DNA from: Myripristis murdjan
Lineage: Eukaryota > Chordata > Actinopteri > Holocentriformes > Holocentridae
DNA length: 64,000 nucleotides
NCBI RefSeq assembly: GCF_902150065.1
Contig: NC_043996.1
Coordinates: forward strand, 14,025,485 to 14,089,484
Direction of reading: 5' to 3'
Positions 22,200 to 34,234 of the stretch are shown here, piece by piece (positions within the stretch are counted from its first letter, which is position 1; each line of letters starts with the position of its first letter). The notes under the pieces are model-generated. The model searched no databases. It was not told where the DNA came from and worked only from the letters and a program-made list of their open reading frames with translations. The position numbers and the translations under genes are program-made.

Positions 22200-22517
22200 G
22201 CGCGTAACGGCGCGTCTCCCTGCGCCTCAGCCAATGCACATCCACTGTTTCATCTGCTCGCTCTGCATCAGCTGCCACGACGGGCTTGGACGTCACTGAT
22301 TTCCCCACCTCCTCCCCCTTTTTTGTTACACCAGAGTATCTCTCCTTCTCCTCCAGCTCTTTCTGCCGCCCACTCCTCTCCAACCATTGATCAGACTGCA
22401 CTCGCCGCCGCCTCGCCGGCTTAATTCGCCTCATCACATCGCCCGCTGCGCTTTTTCTTCATTTTGGTGGGAGAGGGAGAAGAAACCAGTAGAGACCCCA
22501 TCCGCAAGCATTTCACC
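22200..22517 (+). promoter_or_regulatory. CpG-rich promoter and 5'UTR of atp1b3
   Basis: CpG-dense stretch (gcgcgtaacggcgcg at 22200, gccgccgcctcgccgg near 22403) directly before the atp1b3 ATG, unlike the AT-rich flanks. No TATA box is obvious. Extent is estimated. Confidence 0.5.
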
Positions 22518-25500
22518 ATGGCAAGCACTGAGGATAAAGCAGTGGACAAGGAGAATGTGTCCAACTGGAAGGACTCCATCTACAACCCGCGGACCGGGGA
22601 GCTGCTGGGTCGCACAGCCAGCAGCTGGGGTAAGGAATCAAAGGGGACACCGCTGATCGTTAATGACAATTAATTAGATTTAACATGAGATTTAAGATGA
22701 TTGTTGTGTGATATTCCCCCCATTTGTTTTTAAAGCATGAATGGATGTGTGCCTATTGAATTTTTCCATATATGTGCGTGCCTGGATTAAAATGATTGAC
22801 ATACATTTTGGATTAGCTCAGAGGCCATCACATAAAGGCCTACATAAAGGTGTAAAGGAGAAGCCTTCTCCAACAGGCCTGCTAGAATGAAAGATGTTAC
22901 CAAACCAAAGGTGGGCTTCTGCCTCTGTTGCAGCAGCAGAATAATCAATCAAGTGTATGTCAGTTCATTAGTCATAGTTCTGTGCATAAATCAAATTAAA
23001 AGATTTTATTCACAGTGAAGACTTTAACCGGTTAGGATGCTTTTTTTTTTTTGCCTAATCTGATGTCAAGTCCTAACTGAAGACAAATGGAAATCCCTGA
23101 ATGATTGCATAGCTGTGCCACTGCAAAAAAAAAAAAAAAAAAATCTACTAAACCTATAGCAGATGAATTCACACATTTATGTAATGATTCCCCTGTTATT
23201 TCCATGGTGAGGCATCGCAGCACCCTCCTTCCTCACAGCAGCCGGCTCCTATAGGCTAGTGGGGGCTGTCAGGCTGGCTGGGCCCCTGTGCTGCTGTGCA
23301 ATGGGATGCTCCATTGCAGTTGCATGGCCGCCCACATTAGCATGCCTGTCAAGGTCAAATGGGATTCCCTCTCTCCTCTTTCTCCCTCTTTCACGCACTA
23401 GGCAGGTGCATTGTGGGATACTGTTGGAGAGGAGTGGGGGGTGGGAGTGCTGGAGCGGGGTGTACAGCAGGAAGCTCAGGGGTCTATCCTTTTATTGTCA
23501 ACTTAGAGGGCATCTGTGCATCACAAGCTCCCATACTGGATGGTGGTGAACCATTTTGAATCAAATGATTTCAGCACCGTGGCTTTTTTTGGGGGGAGGG
23601 AGGGGGTTGGACAAATGCGGCCAAAGAGTGCAGCATCACCTCTAAATCCTCTGCATTGGGAAAACCAAAGTTACCCCTAATATAAAATGACCTCACATTT
23701 GCAGGCATTCAGCAGGGATTCCCGCTCGGGCAAAGCAAGTTTATCTCAGAGGGATAGTTTGCTCTAATGGCACTTTCAATCTCGATGGTTTGGCAGGACA
23801 AATGGGTCTGTTAATGGGAAGAGATATGGAAAATTGAACAAGCTTATGGATAAAACCAATGTTTAATTGTATATGACCTCCCCTCCCCCCTGTGACTCCC
23901 TCCTCATATTTCCTTTCTCTTCCCATTCTGTTTCTATTTCTCTACCTTCCTCCAGGCCTCATTCTGTTGTTCTACCTGATTTTCTACTGTTTCCTGGCTG
24001 GCATGTTTGCCCTCACTATGTGGGTGATGCTCCTCACGCTGGATGAGTATACGCCAAAGTACAGAGATCGTGTTCCTCACCCAGGTTGGTATTTGTGTGG
24101 TTGATGTTGTCTATTAACAGAAAGTGTATGGCTGAATGGGGCTTTCAGGTGGCAGCATTTCTCTTTGAGACATCCATTATTCATATTCATGCCAGTGAGG
24201 CACTACGGTAATATATGCTGAATCATACCTGCTTTTTGTATTGATCTGTTTCGAAATCCCTTCCTGTGTAGCATCAATAGTGCAGCTCGTTTGCTGGAAT
24301 GTTTGTTTTTGTCCAGTTGTAATTCAAGACCAGCCCTGATGCATGCTGTAGATTGCTTTTCTCCAGGTAGGCTTGTTTGTACTATCACAATGGTAGTACC
24401 ATAATCCTGATTATATTAATGTTGCCTTATGTTCATGTCTCTGTTACAGGGTTGGTGATTCGTCCAAATTCAGTGGATATCTGGGTCAACATATCTGATC
24501 CAGAAAAGTATAAAACAGCCTATGTCAAACCTCTGGAGTCCTTCCTGGAAAGTAATTGCTTTTCTCCCTGGCATATTGACAAAATAAAATTAAAAATCAG
24601 TGAAGAGCATTTGTGCTAAAATGAATTCCACTCTCTACTTTCAAGGCTGTGCTTTTTCTCATCTCTCACGCTGTCCGGTGACTCACGCTGTGCTTGTGAA
24701 TACTCTCTCTCACTTTCCTTTTTTTTTTTTCCTTCTATTTGTCCCTCTGTCCGTACCTCTCTGTCTCAGGCTATAATGATACAGAGCAGGAGAAGAACAA
24801 GCTGTGCTTCTCAGGCGAGTATTTTGAGCAAGAGGACAACAAGATGGAGAAGGAGGCTTGCCAGTTCAAGAGGAGCTTACTGAGTAGCTGCTCCGGCCTG
24901 TCTGACACTACCTTTGGATATGGCGAGGGACAGCCCTGCGTGCTGCTGAAGATGAACAGGGTAACCCCCCCCTTCGCCGGTTTGGAGCCGTCTGCACTTT
25001 CAGCTTCAATTTCATTCAATTCAAAACTTCTTTCTAACGTGTTTACTCCTTTACTGTTTCCATCCTTACCTGTTCCCTTCCCTCCCCTCCACCCCCCTTT
25101 CAACCTTTTCCTCCATCCAGCTTATCTCCGCTCTTCCATTCGTCATTTATTGGCATCCTCCAAATCACTAACTTTGTTGAAACCTCTCCGTTTCTCCTAA
25201 TAGTTTCGACCTTTCCTCTTTCCTTCACACTGCAGATCATTGGCCTGAAGCCCCGCGGAGAACCCTACATCAACTGCACAGCCAAGGTAAGCATTTTTCC
25301 ACGCCCTACATGTGGTACATGTTTGTCTGTGTATTTTTGTCTTTTTTTTTGACATTTCTATCATAAAAACACTGATGGCCATTAACAGTCTCAATATATT
25401 TTTGTTGACTTTTCTTTCATTGTTTCCTTCTTTTGTTCTTGTTTTTTTGTTTTTTGTTTCCGATTTCTTTCTGCATGCTGTCTCTGATGGCTTTAGGGTA

Positions 25501-26313
25501 AGACGATACGTAAATTATGAGGATTAGGCCTGTAGGTGTAACGTGTTTCATTAAGTAATAGATCATTATGCAGGAGCCTCTAATGCCTCTCAGACCCATG
25601 CTAGCGCCAAAGACCTGCCTATCATTTTCAAGTCATTTAACCTGCTAGATATTATCCAGACAATTTCAGACTAAGATATGCTTGCGCAGATTAAATCAGA
25701 CCACATTATGCTTGCCATGTTAAAGGAGCCTCCTGCACTAACAAGCAAGGTTTATTGCTTTCTATTTACATCATGTTCATTCTCATTTGATCTTGGACTA
25801 TATCTCATCTCACTTGATTTAGTATAACCCGGTAAAATGAGATCTGCATCCGCTTGTTCTCGAAGGTATGCGCTGACTAGCACCTGTCTTGCATTTTGCT
25901 TTAGAGAAACGTGGTTCAGATGAGCTATTTCCCCACTGAAGGACGTTTCGACAAGATGTATTTCCCCTACTATGGGAAGAAAGCTCATGTAAGTATTAAT
26001 CTTTATAATCCTAATTTTGATGTATTTGCAGTAGTCTACATAATTTGCCTCCTTATTTTCCCATGTCCTCAACCATTTCTTATAGCGTTTTCTTTGTTTC
26101 CTCCTCTCCCATCTCTCTCTCTCTCTCTTTCCTTCCCTAACGCAGGGGAATTATGTGCAGCCCCTGGTTGCTGTGAAGCTGTTGGTGAGCCCAGAGGACT
26201 ACGGCACAGAGATGACGATCGAGTGCAGGGTAGACGGCTCCGACATCCGCAACAACGACGACAGGGATAAGTTCTTGGGCCGTGTCACTTTCCGGGTCAA
26301 GGTGTTTAAGTAA
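22518..26313 (+). CDS. atp1b3: Na+/K+-ATPase beta-3 subunit
   Basis: Non-catalytic beta subunit needed for folding and plasma-membrane delivery of the Na,K-ATPase alpha subunit. Seven exons: 22518-22629, 23956-24084, 24450-24551, 24770-24960, 25236-25286, 25905-25988, 26146-26313. All are GT-AG and in phase, giving 278 aa (human beta-3 279). The start context is good (caccATGg). A short cytoplasmic N-terminus carries the family motif [13 protein letters not shown], followed by one membrane helix at about residues 39-62 ([15 protein letters not shown]) and an extracellular domain. The six conserved cysteines are 127/145, 155/171 and 192/250. Possible N-glycosylation sites are N94 (NIS), N117 (NDT) and N191 (NCT). 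The beta-family signature YFPYYGKK is in exon 6. Beta-3 rather than beta-1 is chosen from the N-terminal sequence and from neighbours gk5 and grk7; which teleost duplicate it is cannot be told. Confidence 0.93.
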
Positions 26314-27860
26314 GAAGGGAAAGCGGTAAAGGGGCCGAGCCAGAGGCTGCCCCACGTGGCGAAGGATTTATTTAAAAAAAAAAAAAAAAGAAAGAAAGAA
26401 AGAAAGAGGAAGGAAGGAAGCGTCAAATTCGTCACAAAGACGACATTTTGGGGGGTACGACACTGCGGCCAAACAGCTAACTTGCAGATTGGTTTGGTTT
26501 TTGACAGGGTAGCTAGTTTTTCGTGGTGTTGAATGTTACTTTGTTGACATCTCTGACCCTTCTTTCTTCCGAGATTTCCCGTTATCTGTTGTCATTCCGG
26601 ACCTCCTCAAAGATCCCAAGAGAATAAAACACAGGCTCCGTTCCTGGCCTGATGACTCCATCCATCCATGCATACACACACACACATACACGTTGCACTG
26701 TTCGTTACGTTGCTGTACAGTTAGGATTTAGACGAGTTAGAGCCACTGCAAAGAAAGCCATGTGAAGCTGTTGTGCTATTGCTGATACAACCTTTTTGTT
26801 TTTGTTTTTTGTTTTTTTTTTTTTAGATTTTTATATCTTTATTTAGATCTGTCTGCTGTGAGGAAGAGAATAGCGTTTTCATACTCAGAACAATATGAAC
26901 CACTGTATTACTGCCAGTTTTGAAAAGGGTTATATCTTGCTGTATAGTGTAATTGATAAAGTAGACCATTTCCAATGCATTTCCACAGTATCCACGCTAC
27001 CACATCACGAAGTCTTACATATTTTATAAGTCGATCTCCATAGGAACTTATCTTGATATTCAAGTATAGCCACTATACCCCTATATGTATATGAATAATG
27101 AAGCCCCTCTCCACATAAGAATACATTGTGATCCTTACGATATTTAGGGAAGTGTAGATAGATATTTGTGTTGTGGTCTGCTTGGCCACAACCTGGTGTT
27201 GTGCTGTCTGTCTGTCTGCATGTCCGTCTGTCTGTCCGTCTGTCTGCCCGTCTTCCTGTTTACTCTTCTCTCTCACCTCTCCGCTGCAATAGCCAATGTG
27301 TGGGTGAGCAGCCCAGCGCTACATTGTAGTCTAGCTCCGCCCAAGTGGGTGCTACGTATTGATGGTGGCTGAGGTGATACACACACACACACACACATAC
27401 ACACACACAGATAGCACAAACACACACAAAAGGTACAGTGTCAAGTGCTTTTTGGTGAGGATGTGCCGGAAAGTGCTGCAAAACTGCAGTTCACTGTAAC
27501 TATGTACTGTATATCTTTGCGTGTTCTGTATATCTATCTGGGTCTGAAAGAGTGTTTGTTAGTTTTCTCTCTTCTTCGGCCTATCGATCTGATTGTCTGC
27601 CAACCTGTCTATTACTCCTCAATGTATATATATATACACACTATTTACCATATTTACTTAATTCACGCTGTATTTTTTGTCACAAAACACAAATGTCTGT
27701 GCACTGTAAAGAAATAATTTAAACAAAGATTTACAGGAAATTATCTTATTCAAAGCTATGTTTACACAGTCTTTAAAGGAACCCACATTTGAACTTGTAA
27801 CATCTCTTCAGGGTGCCTTAAGACCTGATGAAATAAATTGTGGAATAAAGGTGATTTTGA
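26314..27860 (+). other. Likely 3'UTR of atp1b3
   Basis: From the stop to the AATAAA pair at 27832-27849. It contains a GAAA/GGAA-rich stretch (about 26387-26420), a degenerate (TCTG)n array at about 27203-27248 and a (CA)n array at 27380-27411. No coding frame of note. Confidence 0.5.
27832..27849 (+). terminator. Poly(A) signals of atp1b3
   Basis: Two AATAAA hexamers at 27832-27837 and 27844-27849, followed about 12 nt later by an A-rich run. They lie 1.5 kb after the stop codon, a plausible 3'UTR length. Confidence 0.55.
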
Positions 27861-29188
27861 AGAAAAAAAAAAAAAAGGAGATTGTTTTCTGCTGTCTGTT
27901 TATGGAATGATGCCTGAATTTGCCCAATAGCTTTGGGTTTTGGGCCTGGTTGCAGTCTGTAGGCTACAGAGTTTCCTTTAATGACAGCTGGTATCAGACA
28001 AAATAGCTTTTCTATTCATCCAAACAAGATTAAAGAAAGTGGTTGGCACACGTTTCATTTTAGGGTTCAGGATTTGGAGTCCACTTTGGAAAGCTCTGCA
28101 GAGAAATCTAAGTATCATATATGGAAAATAATTTTTTTCACATTTGTGCTTTATTAGTTGACAGTAGAGAGAGGGACAGAGAGCGAAGATCGGATGAAAT
28201 GAGTTGTGTATCAATAATCTTTCTCTCAGTAATCACCTAATTTCACTCTCACAGTTTGTGGCACAAATCCTTTGCCACATGAGGGAGCCAGAAATGAGGC
28301 AGGCAGAGCAGGGTGTTAAAAAATGTATGGCACAAACATGGCTCTGCCAAAAAGACTCGAGGGTAACACAGATTGGAAAAACTGGATAGATTATTGAGGC
28401 CATTCACTTTTACCATTTGTACATCTTGGAATTTTCTTCTCAAAAAGCCAAAAATCCACAAAATTTTAAATATATTACTAGTTTTCATAATATAATTTGA
28501 TTGTCACTGGAAAAATATAGGCAGGTTAACACTTATCGAACAGGACTGGAGTACATGGCATATTTTGGTCTTTGATTCCACCTCTCAAAAGGTGCTCTAT
28601 CTCTTTGGTTCCAGCTGATGAGTGAAAAATGGATTAAGGGCTTTTAATCCCTGAATAGGACATCCAGTTTGGAAAATAAACAGGCCTACAGATTAAATTA
28701 TTCAAACTCAGATCAACCTCCTGAGCATGGCTATTTAGCTTTATTTGTTTTTTAAAGAAGCAAAGTGTACTTCATCCAGTTCAAATATGTTTTTCAAAAA
28801 CATGAATTTGAAGCTTTGACTTTGATCTTATAATGCTTTGTAGGCCGTTATTTTTTGTTTATTTTCTTTTGTTTTTGTTTTTCAAGTTCATATTTTCTGA
28901 TTGATGCTCTTGCAGAAATGAATCATCGATTTATAACACTGACCCATGCTAAGACATCAAGACATTGATGGGCAGCTATAGCCCTTTCACTTTTATGACG
29001 ACGATGATGATGATGATCAACAGTGAGGCGAGGGGGTGTGCTCTTCCTCATACAGCAAGTCCACAGTGTCTGAAATTAAGCCTGCCACATAAAATACAGT
29101 CAATAAGAAAGCACATGTGGAGCAGACACAGGGTAGTGAATGCTAACCTGCACCTGCATTTTTCCCCAGTGCAGGTCCAGTAGCAACA

Positions 29189-29204
29189 GCTCCCCCTAGT
29201 GACA
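29189..29204 (-). promoter_or_regulatory. CTCF-like motif
   Basis: On the minus strand TGTCACTAGGGGGAGC, close to the CTCF core CCASTAGRGGGCGC. It lies between the convergent genes atp1b3 (+) and grk7 (-). Motif resemblance only. Confidence 0.4.
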
Positions 29205-30498
29205 GCGAGGCTGCACTGTCACCACACCACACCTCTATCTGTCAGGCTATCAGCTGGCTAGACATTCAGTGTGTTATATATCAATATCAACTTGTGTTCA
29301 AAGGCAGAGCACAGGCGAGATGTAACTAGTCAGCAGTAGTATATGTAAAGTTGAATTATATTTTATATTCTGTTTGATAAGCTTGTTGCAGATATAATTT
29401 ACACAGTTTGCAAGTTGGAAACCATCGTATTTGGAAAGCACTTTTTTTTTTTTGGATGCTTTTTCAGTTTCCTCACTTTTTTCCTCAATGAAAAGCAGAA
29501 TGAGCGGGATGTTCCCAGAAGGTGGAGTATCTCCCTGGGATGGATGAATTTAAAGAGAGTTGAAACAACTACATATTTTCCAGCATAACAACAGCTAGGT
29601 CCACCTGATCCTGACATCCATGAATTCAGTCAGTGCCACTCTTGATGACTGGTGATGTGTGCTGACATCACCACATCCATGTTTATCTCTGCAACCATCC
29701 AACTCCAAATATGGAATTTTGCAAGAAATTTGGGCCTTATATCTCCAGTTAATAGTTAAAATACATTTTAACAATTGTACAGTTTGTAACGGCGCTGCAT
29801 CAAACAATATATTTTAAGGAAAAATATCAGTGTAATTAATTTCTGATGATTGTATTCGTTTTATGCCATTTATTTTATTAGATTTTATGCAGTATTTGGA
29901 AACATCTGAGGTTGCGGTCAATACTGAGCCAAGCTTGTCTGCTCTAGTTACACAGCACGCCGATCCCTGTAGACTCCAGCTTTCAGAGCACTGTCCTTCA
30001 CTATCAATAGCTGGCTACATCCAAGTCGTGCTATATATGCAAGGTAATCTCCTGGGTTTTAGCTAGAGAGAGAATCCACCTCCGTCACTCTGTCAATGTC
30101 TCCCAAGCTCTTATTGTCCTTGGACTCGGTCGGTGTCTCTGTAAACAAGTGTGGCTGGACAAATAATAAATCATAGGACGGGTCGTGTCATTAGCCCGCT
30201 TACTGGCCTTCAAATAAAGCCTGTACAAAGAGAAAAGAGAGAAAATATATTTGAAAAATGTTTCAGATGTGTGGACTACTTCAATGCACCACTGATTTTC
30301 CTTCCTAGGCAGTAGAGTAAACACAAAACTGAAAAAAAAAAATCACTGGAAAATGAGTTCCCTGTGTTTTATCAGTGTGTCTCAATGGTTTTTTCATCTT
30401 GACCTGGTATGCTTCAAAAGGTTTTCAGTGTAGAAGGCTCTGTCATTTTTCAGCACCAGAAGATTGGCACTAGAATTGTGTGCCTATCCATTTTTAAT

Positions 30499-30501
<3 letters not shown>

Positions 30502-30559
<58 letters not shown>
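30502..30559 (+). repeat. (CA)29 microsatellite
   Basis: Perfect CA array of about 58 nt followed directly by ATATATATAT. Confidence 0.95.
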
Positions 30560-30570
<11 letters not shown>

Positions 30571-31125
30571 CTGTCTATCTTTAAAAAAGTCAAATATCAA
30601 ACATGTGGGGCAGTATGTTTTTAGCTCAGTATAGCAGACAGCTGCTGATTTCTGCTCAGAGTCCGTATTTGGTGGTTATGCTGAGACACTTGAGGACCTG
30701 AGGGATTTGATGCTGCTTTAAGTATGCAAGGCAGAAGGATAAGGCTGGTTATCGCCTTATCAGCTAAGAGTTGAACTTGTGCTGGCCCGCAGCATAGCGT
30801 GGCTGTAGTCAGCATCCCAAAAGAGATTAATGCAGTTGATATTTTTAGGTTTTACTCCAGAGTCCTCAGCAGAGCTTTCTCCTGTGTTTATATATATATA
30901 TATATATATATGCTAGGGAATATGTGCAACCTAGTACATTTGAAGAACTCTCACGTTGGCGGTGGACTTAGATTTCGAAGAGCCTTTTGAGTCTAAAGAA
31001 TTGGTTCTTCCCGTTTTTTGTGAATGTGCACGTATACTGCAGACGCACATACGCTGATCACACACACCACAAAATCACAACAAAAGCTGCTAAGGCTAGC
31101 AGACACATGTTTTAAAAGACATAAT

Positions 31126-31135
31126 TTTATTTATT
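31126..31135 (-). terminator. Candidate poly(A) signals of grk7
   Basis: Two overlapping AATAAA hexamers on the minus strand, 1.5 kb past the grk7 stop. Assigned by position only. Confidence 0.35.
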
Positions 31136-32611
31136 CAAATAATTCAAGATTCAAGGAAATCCCCAATTTACATCTGACAACTCTATAGTAGTGCATGTAA
31201 TGATTCCTCTTACATTATATTTACATAATCACATAATAATTACTTTACATAACATTATATAACATTATATAACTGTAAAAACTCCACTCTGCCTCAGGAA
31301 AGTTTAATACTTTTATCAAATAATTACCCTGAGACAAGAAAAAAAATTAATGAGGATTCTCTTTTGAACTAACCAAATTCTCTATGTAACACCAGCTTTG
31401 CTGAGATCTGGCTAGTTTCTTAAAGTAAGAAATGAGCCCTCAGGTATCACAGTGTTTGGGGGATGTGGAGGGGGCAAACTACATTTTCCTGGTACAGGAA
31501 TTTATCGCCCATCTCCTCTGAACGTTTCGCCTCCAGTTATAGCAATTAACGACCATTCCTCAACTCAACTTTTCCCAGCCTCCCAGGGCGACAGAGCCTC
31601 CATAACCCCAAGTTGAGCCTTATAGCACCAACAGCCAAGGGACTCAGTGGAGAGGTGTTCAGCATCTTTTAACCTTCTTAGCACTAACCCCTATATTCTG
31701 AATTACCTTTCCTTCTCTCTGTGCATAGATATACATATTTATATACTGTACATATACATACACAAGCGCATTGCATTTAATCGTTGTTTTTTGTTTTTTT
31801 TTTTAGAAAACTAAAACGTTGGGCAGAGGGAGAAACATTTGGTGATCAGCCTCACTGACTGGAGGTTCAGGATCACAGCTGGTGATAGTAAACACTGGAT
31901 GTGGTATCTCTGCCACGTGGTGAAAAGCACTTTTCATTGTGGTAACAGTGTAGCTTTATGATGGCATCAGTGTTCAGTAAATAGGATTGCAATATCTTTT
32001 AAAACCACTGACAGACACTGGAACAGACAGATCTCGATTCATTATGAATATGGGGATTATTTCCAATTTGTCTTGAGTGTAATGCCGAGTGTTGTACTAT
32101 TTCAGCAAGTACTCCTGTATAAAATTTCAGTCAGACAGTACAGATTCAGTGTCTATGTGAACTAATATCTCTGGCACAAGATGTAACCAGACGCCTTTGA
32201 CTTACTCACCTAACACTAGTATCCTTATCAAGAAGGGTCTGCCAGATCACTCTCAGAAGCCCTCTCTGGTCAGTATGGATGCTAGTCTACATCGTACAAT
32301 ATACAGTATTCGCAACAGTACTTGCGAGTCAGAGGGATGATGCTAAACATTAACATCATCAACACCTCCCTATTTGATTCAATGCTCTGTGAACTTTCCA
32401 TAAAAGAGCTGTGGATCTCTAAACCAGGAGCGACCGATTCATACTAGAGAGGGATGCTGCATCTTTCTCACAAGGTGCTCACCCTCCCCTCTTTCTTATA
32501 CAGTGATCCATCGTTTAAAATTATCCTAGTGTGCATGTAACTGAGAAACAAACAAATGATTTCTGAATGTTGTTACTGGTGTGTGCTACCAGCTGCCTCA
32601 CGTCCGCTTGC

Positions 32612-34183
32612 TCACAGCAACGTGCATGTGCCGGACTTCTTGTCGTCATCGAAACCTCCGCCGGTTTCTTTCCTGTTGGGGTCGTTGAGCTCTTCAAACA
32701 GTCCAGTGTCCATCATCTCTTGCTGCCACGGGATAGACACGGCGCCTGTGCCGAATTCCCTGAAGAATTTCTCGTCCTTGGCGTCAAACTCGATGCCCTT
32801 GATCTCCGAGAACTCAGCAATGTCACCGGTGTCCTTGGCATAGACGACGTTGGGCTTAGGCACCCATGGAGGGTTCACCAGGCCAGCCTCCAGACGAGGG
32901 AAGTTGATAGACTTGAACCATTGATGCTTTCTGGGGTCCTCCATGTTGTTTCTAATGAGAAAGAAAAAATACTTAGATGATGTAGCATAATAACAAAACT
33001 GTTTAGATAAGTCAGGTGTCATCTGCCTAACCCTCCTAACACCAGCAACCCAGACTTAAGTCACTTGTGTTTGAGATTGTGGTCTTTTACCTGCCCAGAA
33101 GCTTTTCTTTAGAAGTAAATCATATTCTCAATGAAATCTCCAGAGACAGATTTCAAATACAACACCACTGGCATATTGTATGTCAACAGTAAGATAGTGT
33201 GCGCAACAGTATGCCGCTTGTGCAGTGGCCTGCAGAGTAGAGGAACCTCTTACATCATGCCCAGGCGCTCGTCTATCTTCTTCTTGAGGAACTGCTGGAT
33301 CAGGTCCTTGGTGACAGCATCAAAGCACTTGTGCTCCCACTTAGGCTCCTCGTTTTGGATGCGACGCTGGACCTCTTCCTTCTCCACTTTCTCCTTCTTG
33401 CTCTCAGGACCTTTGAAAGGCGTGTAGCCGGCCACCATCTCATAGATACTGCAGCCCAGGGCCCACCAGTCCACCGATGTCCTGTATGGAGTTTTGGTCA
33501 GGATTTCAGGGGCCATGTACGCTCCAGTGCCAGCCTGAAAGTAGGCAAAAGAATAAGTTCAGAGGGAAGGGATAGATGGAAAGGTGAGAGATGTAGAGCA
33601 AGCAATGAGACAGGCAGAGACAGAGAAACTCTTTCATTTCACTGCACTACAAACTAAGCCTGAAAATCTAATATTAGCGACATGCAAATGAGAGAGCAGT
33701 GGTTAATTACAAAGTGAATATTAGTGTCATGCACTTACTTCCTAATTCTAATGCTTCATTTGAGCTATGGCATGTCTATTTTCAGGGACAAGTTGACATT
33801 TCAGAAGCCACTTTGTTATTTCACTTTAACTGCAACGCATTATTTAATACATATGAGATAGCTATGAAGCCCCTAACTCCACATTTTCACCTGACAATCA
33901 GGTGGCAAATTTGCTATCATCAGAAACTTTGTAACCTCGACTCTTTGCTGTCGATGTAAGAAGTACCAGTACAGGTAAGGGCTGTGGATGGAAATGGCCC
34001 GATTATTTAATCTTATTGGATAAATGATGATAAGGAAAAGATGTGTGCAGCACACCCTTGTAACAGGAGATATAACCTCTAAATCTCCCCACTGTGTCAA
34101 GCAAAGTGGACTAAATGATATTTGTTTGGACTAGAGGATATTGTTTGGGCTGCTCTAAGCTTTAACATGGTCTGACCCTCCTT

Positions 34184-34234
<51 letters not shown>

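Larger units (their letters stand above)
27870..31120. other. Intergenic DNA between atp1b3 and grk7
   Basis: No exon recognised on either strand. Simple repeats: (ATG/ACG)n at about 28996-29018, (CA)n at 30502-30559 running into (AT)n, and (TA)n at 30891-30911. A CTCF-like motif lies at 29189. Confidence 0.5.
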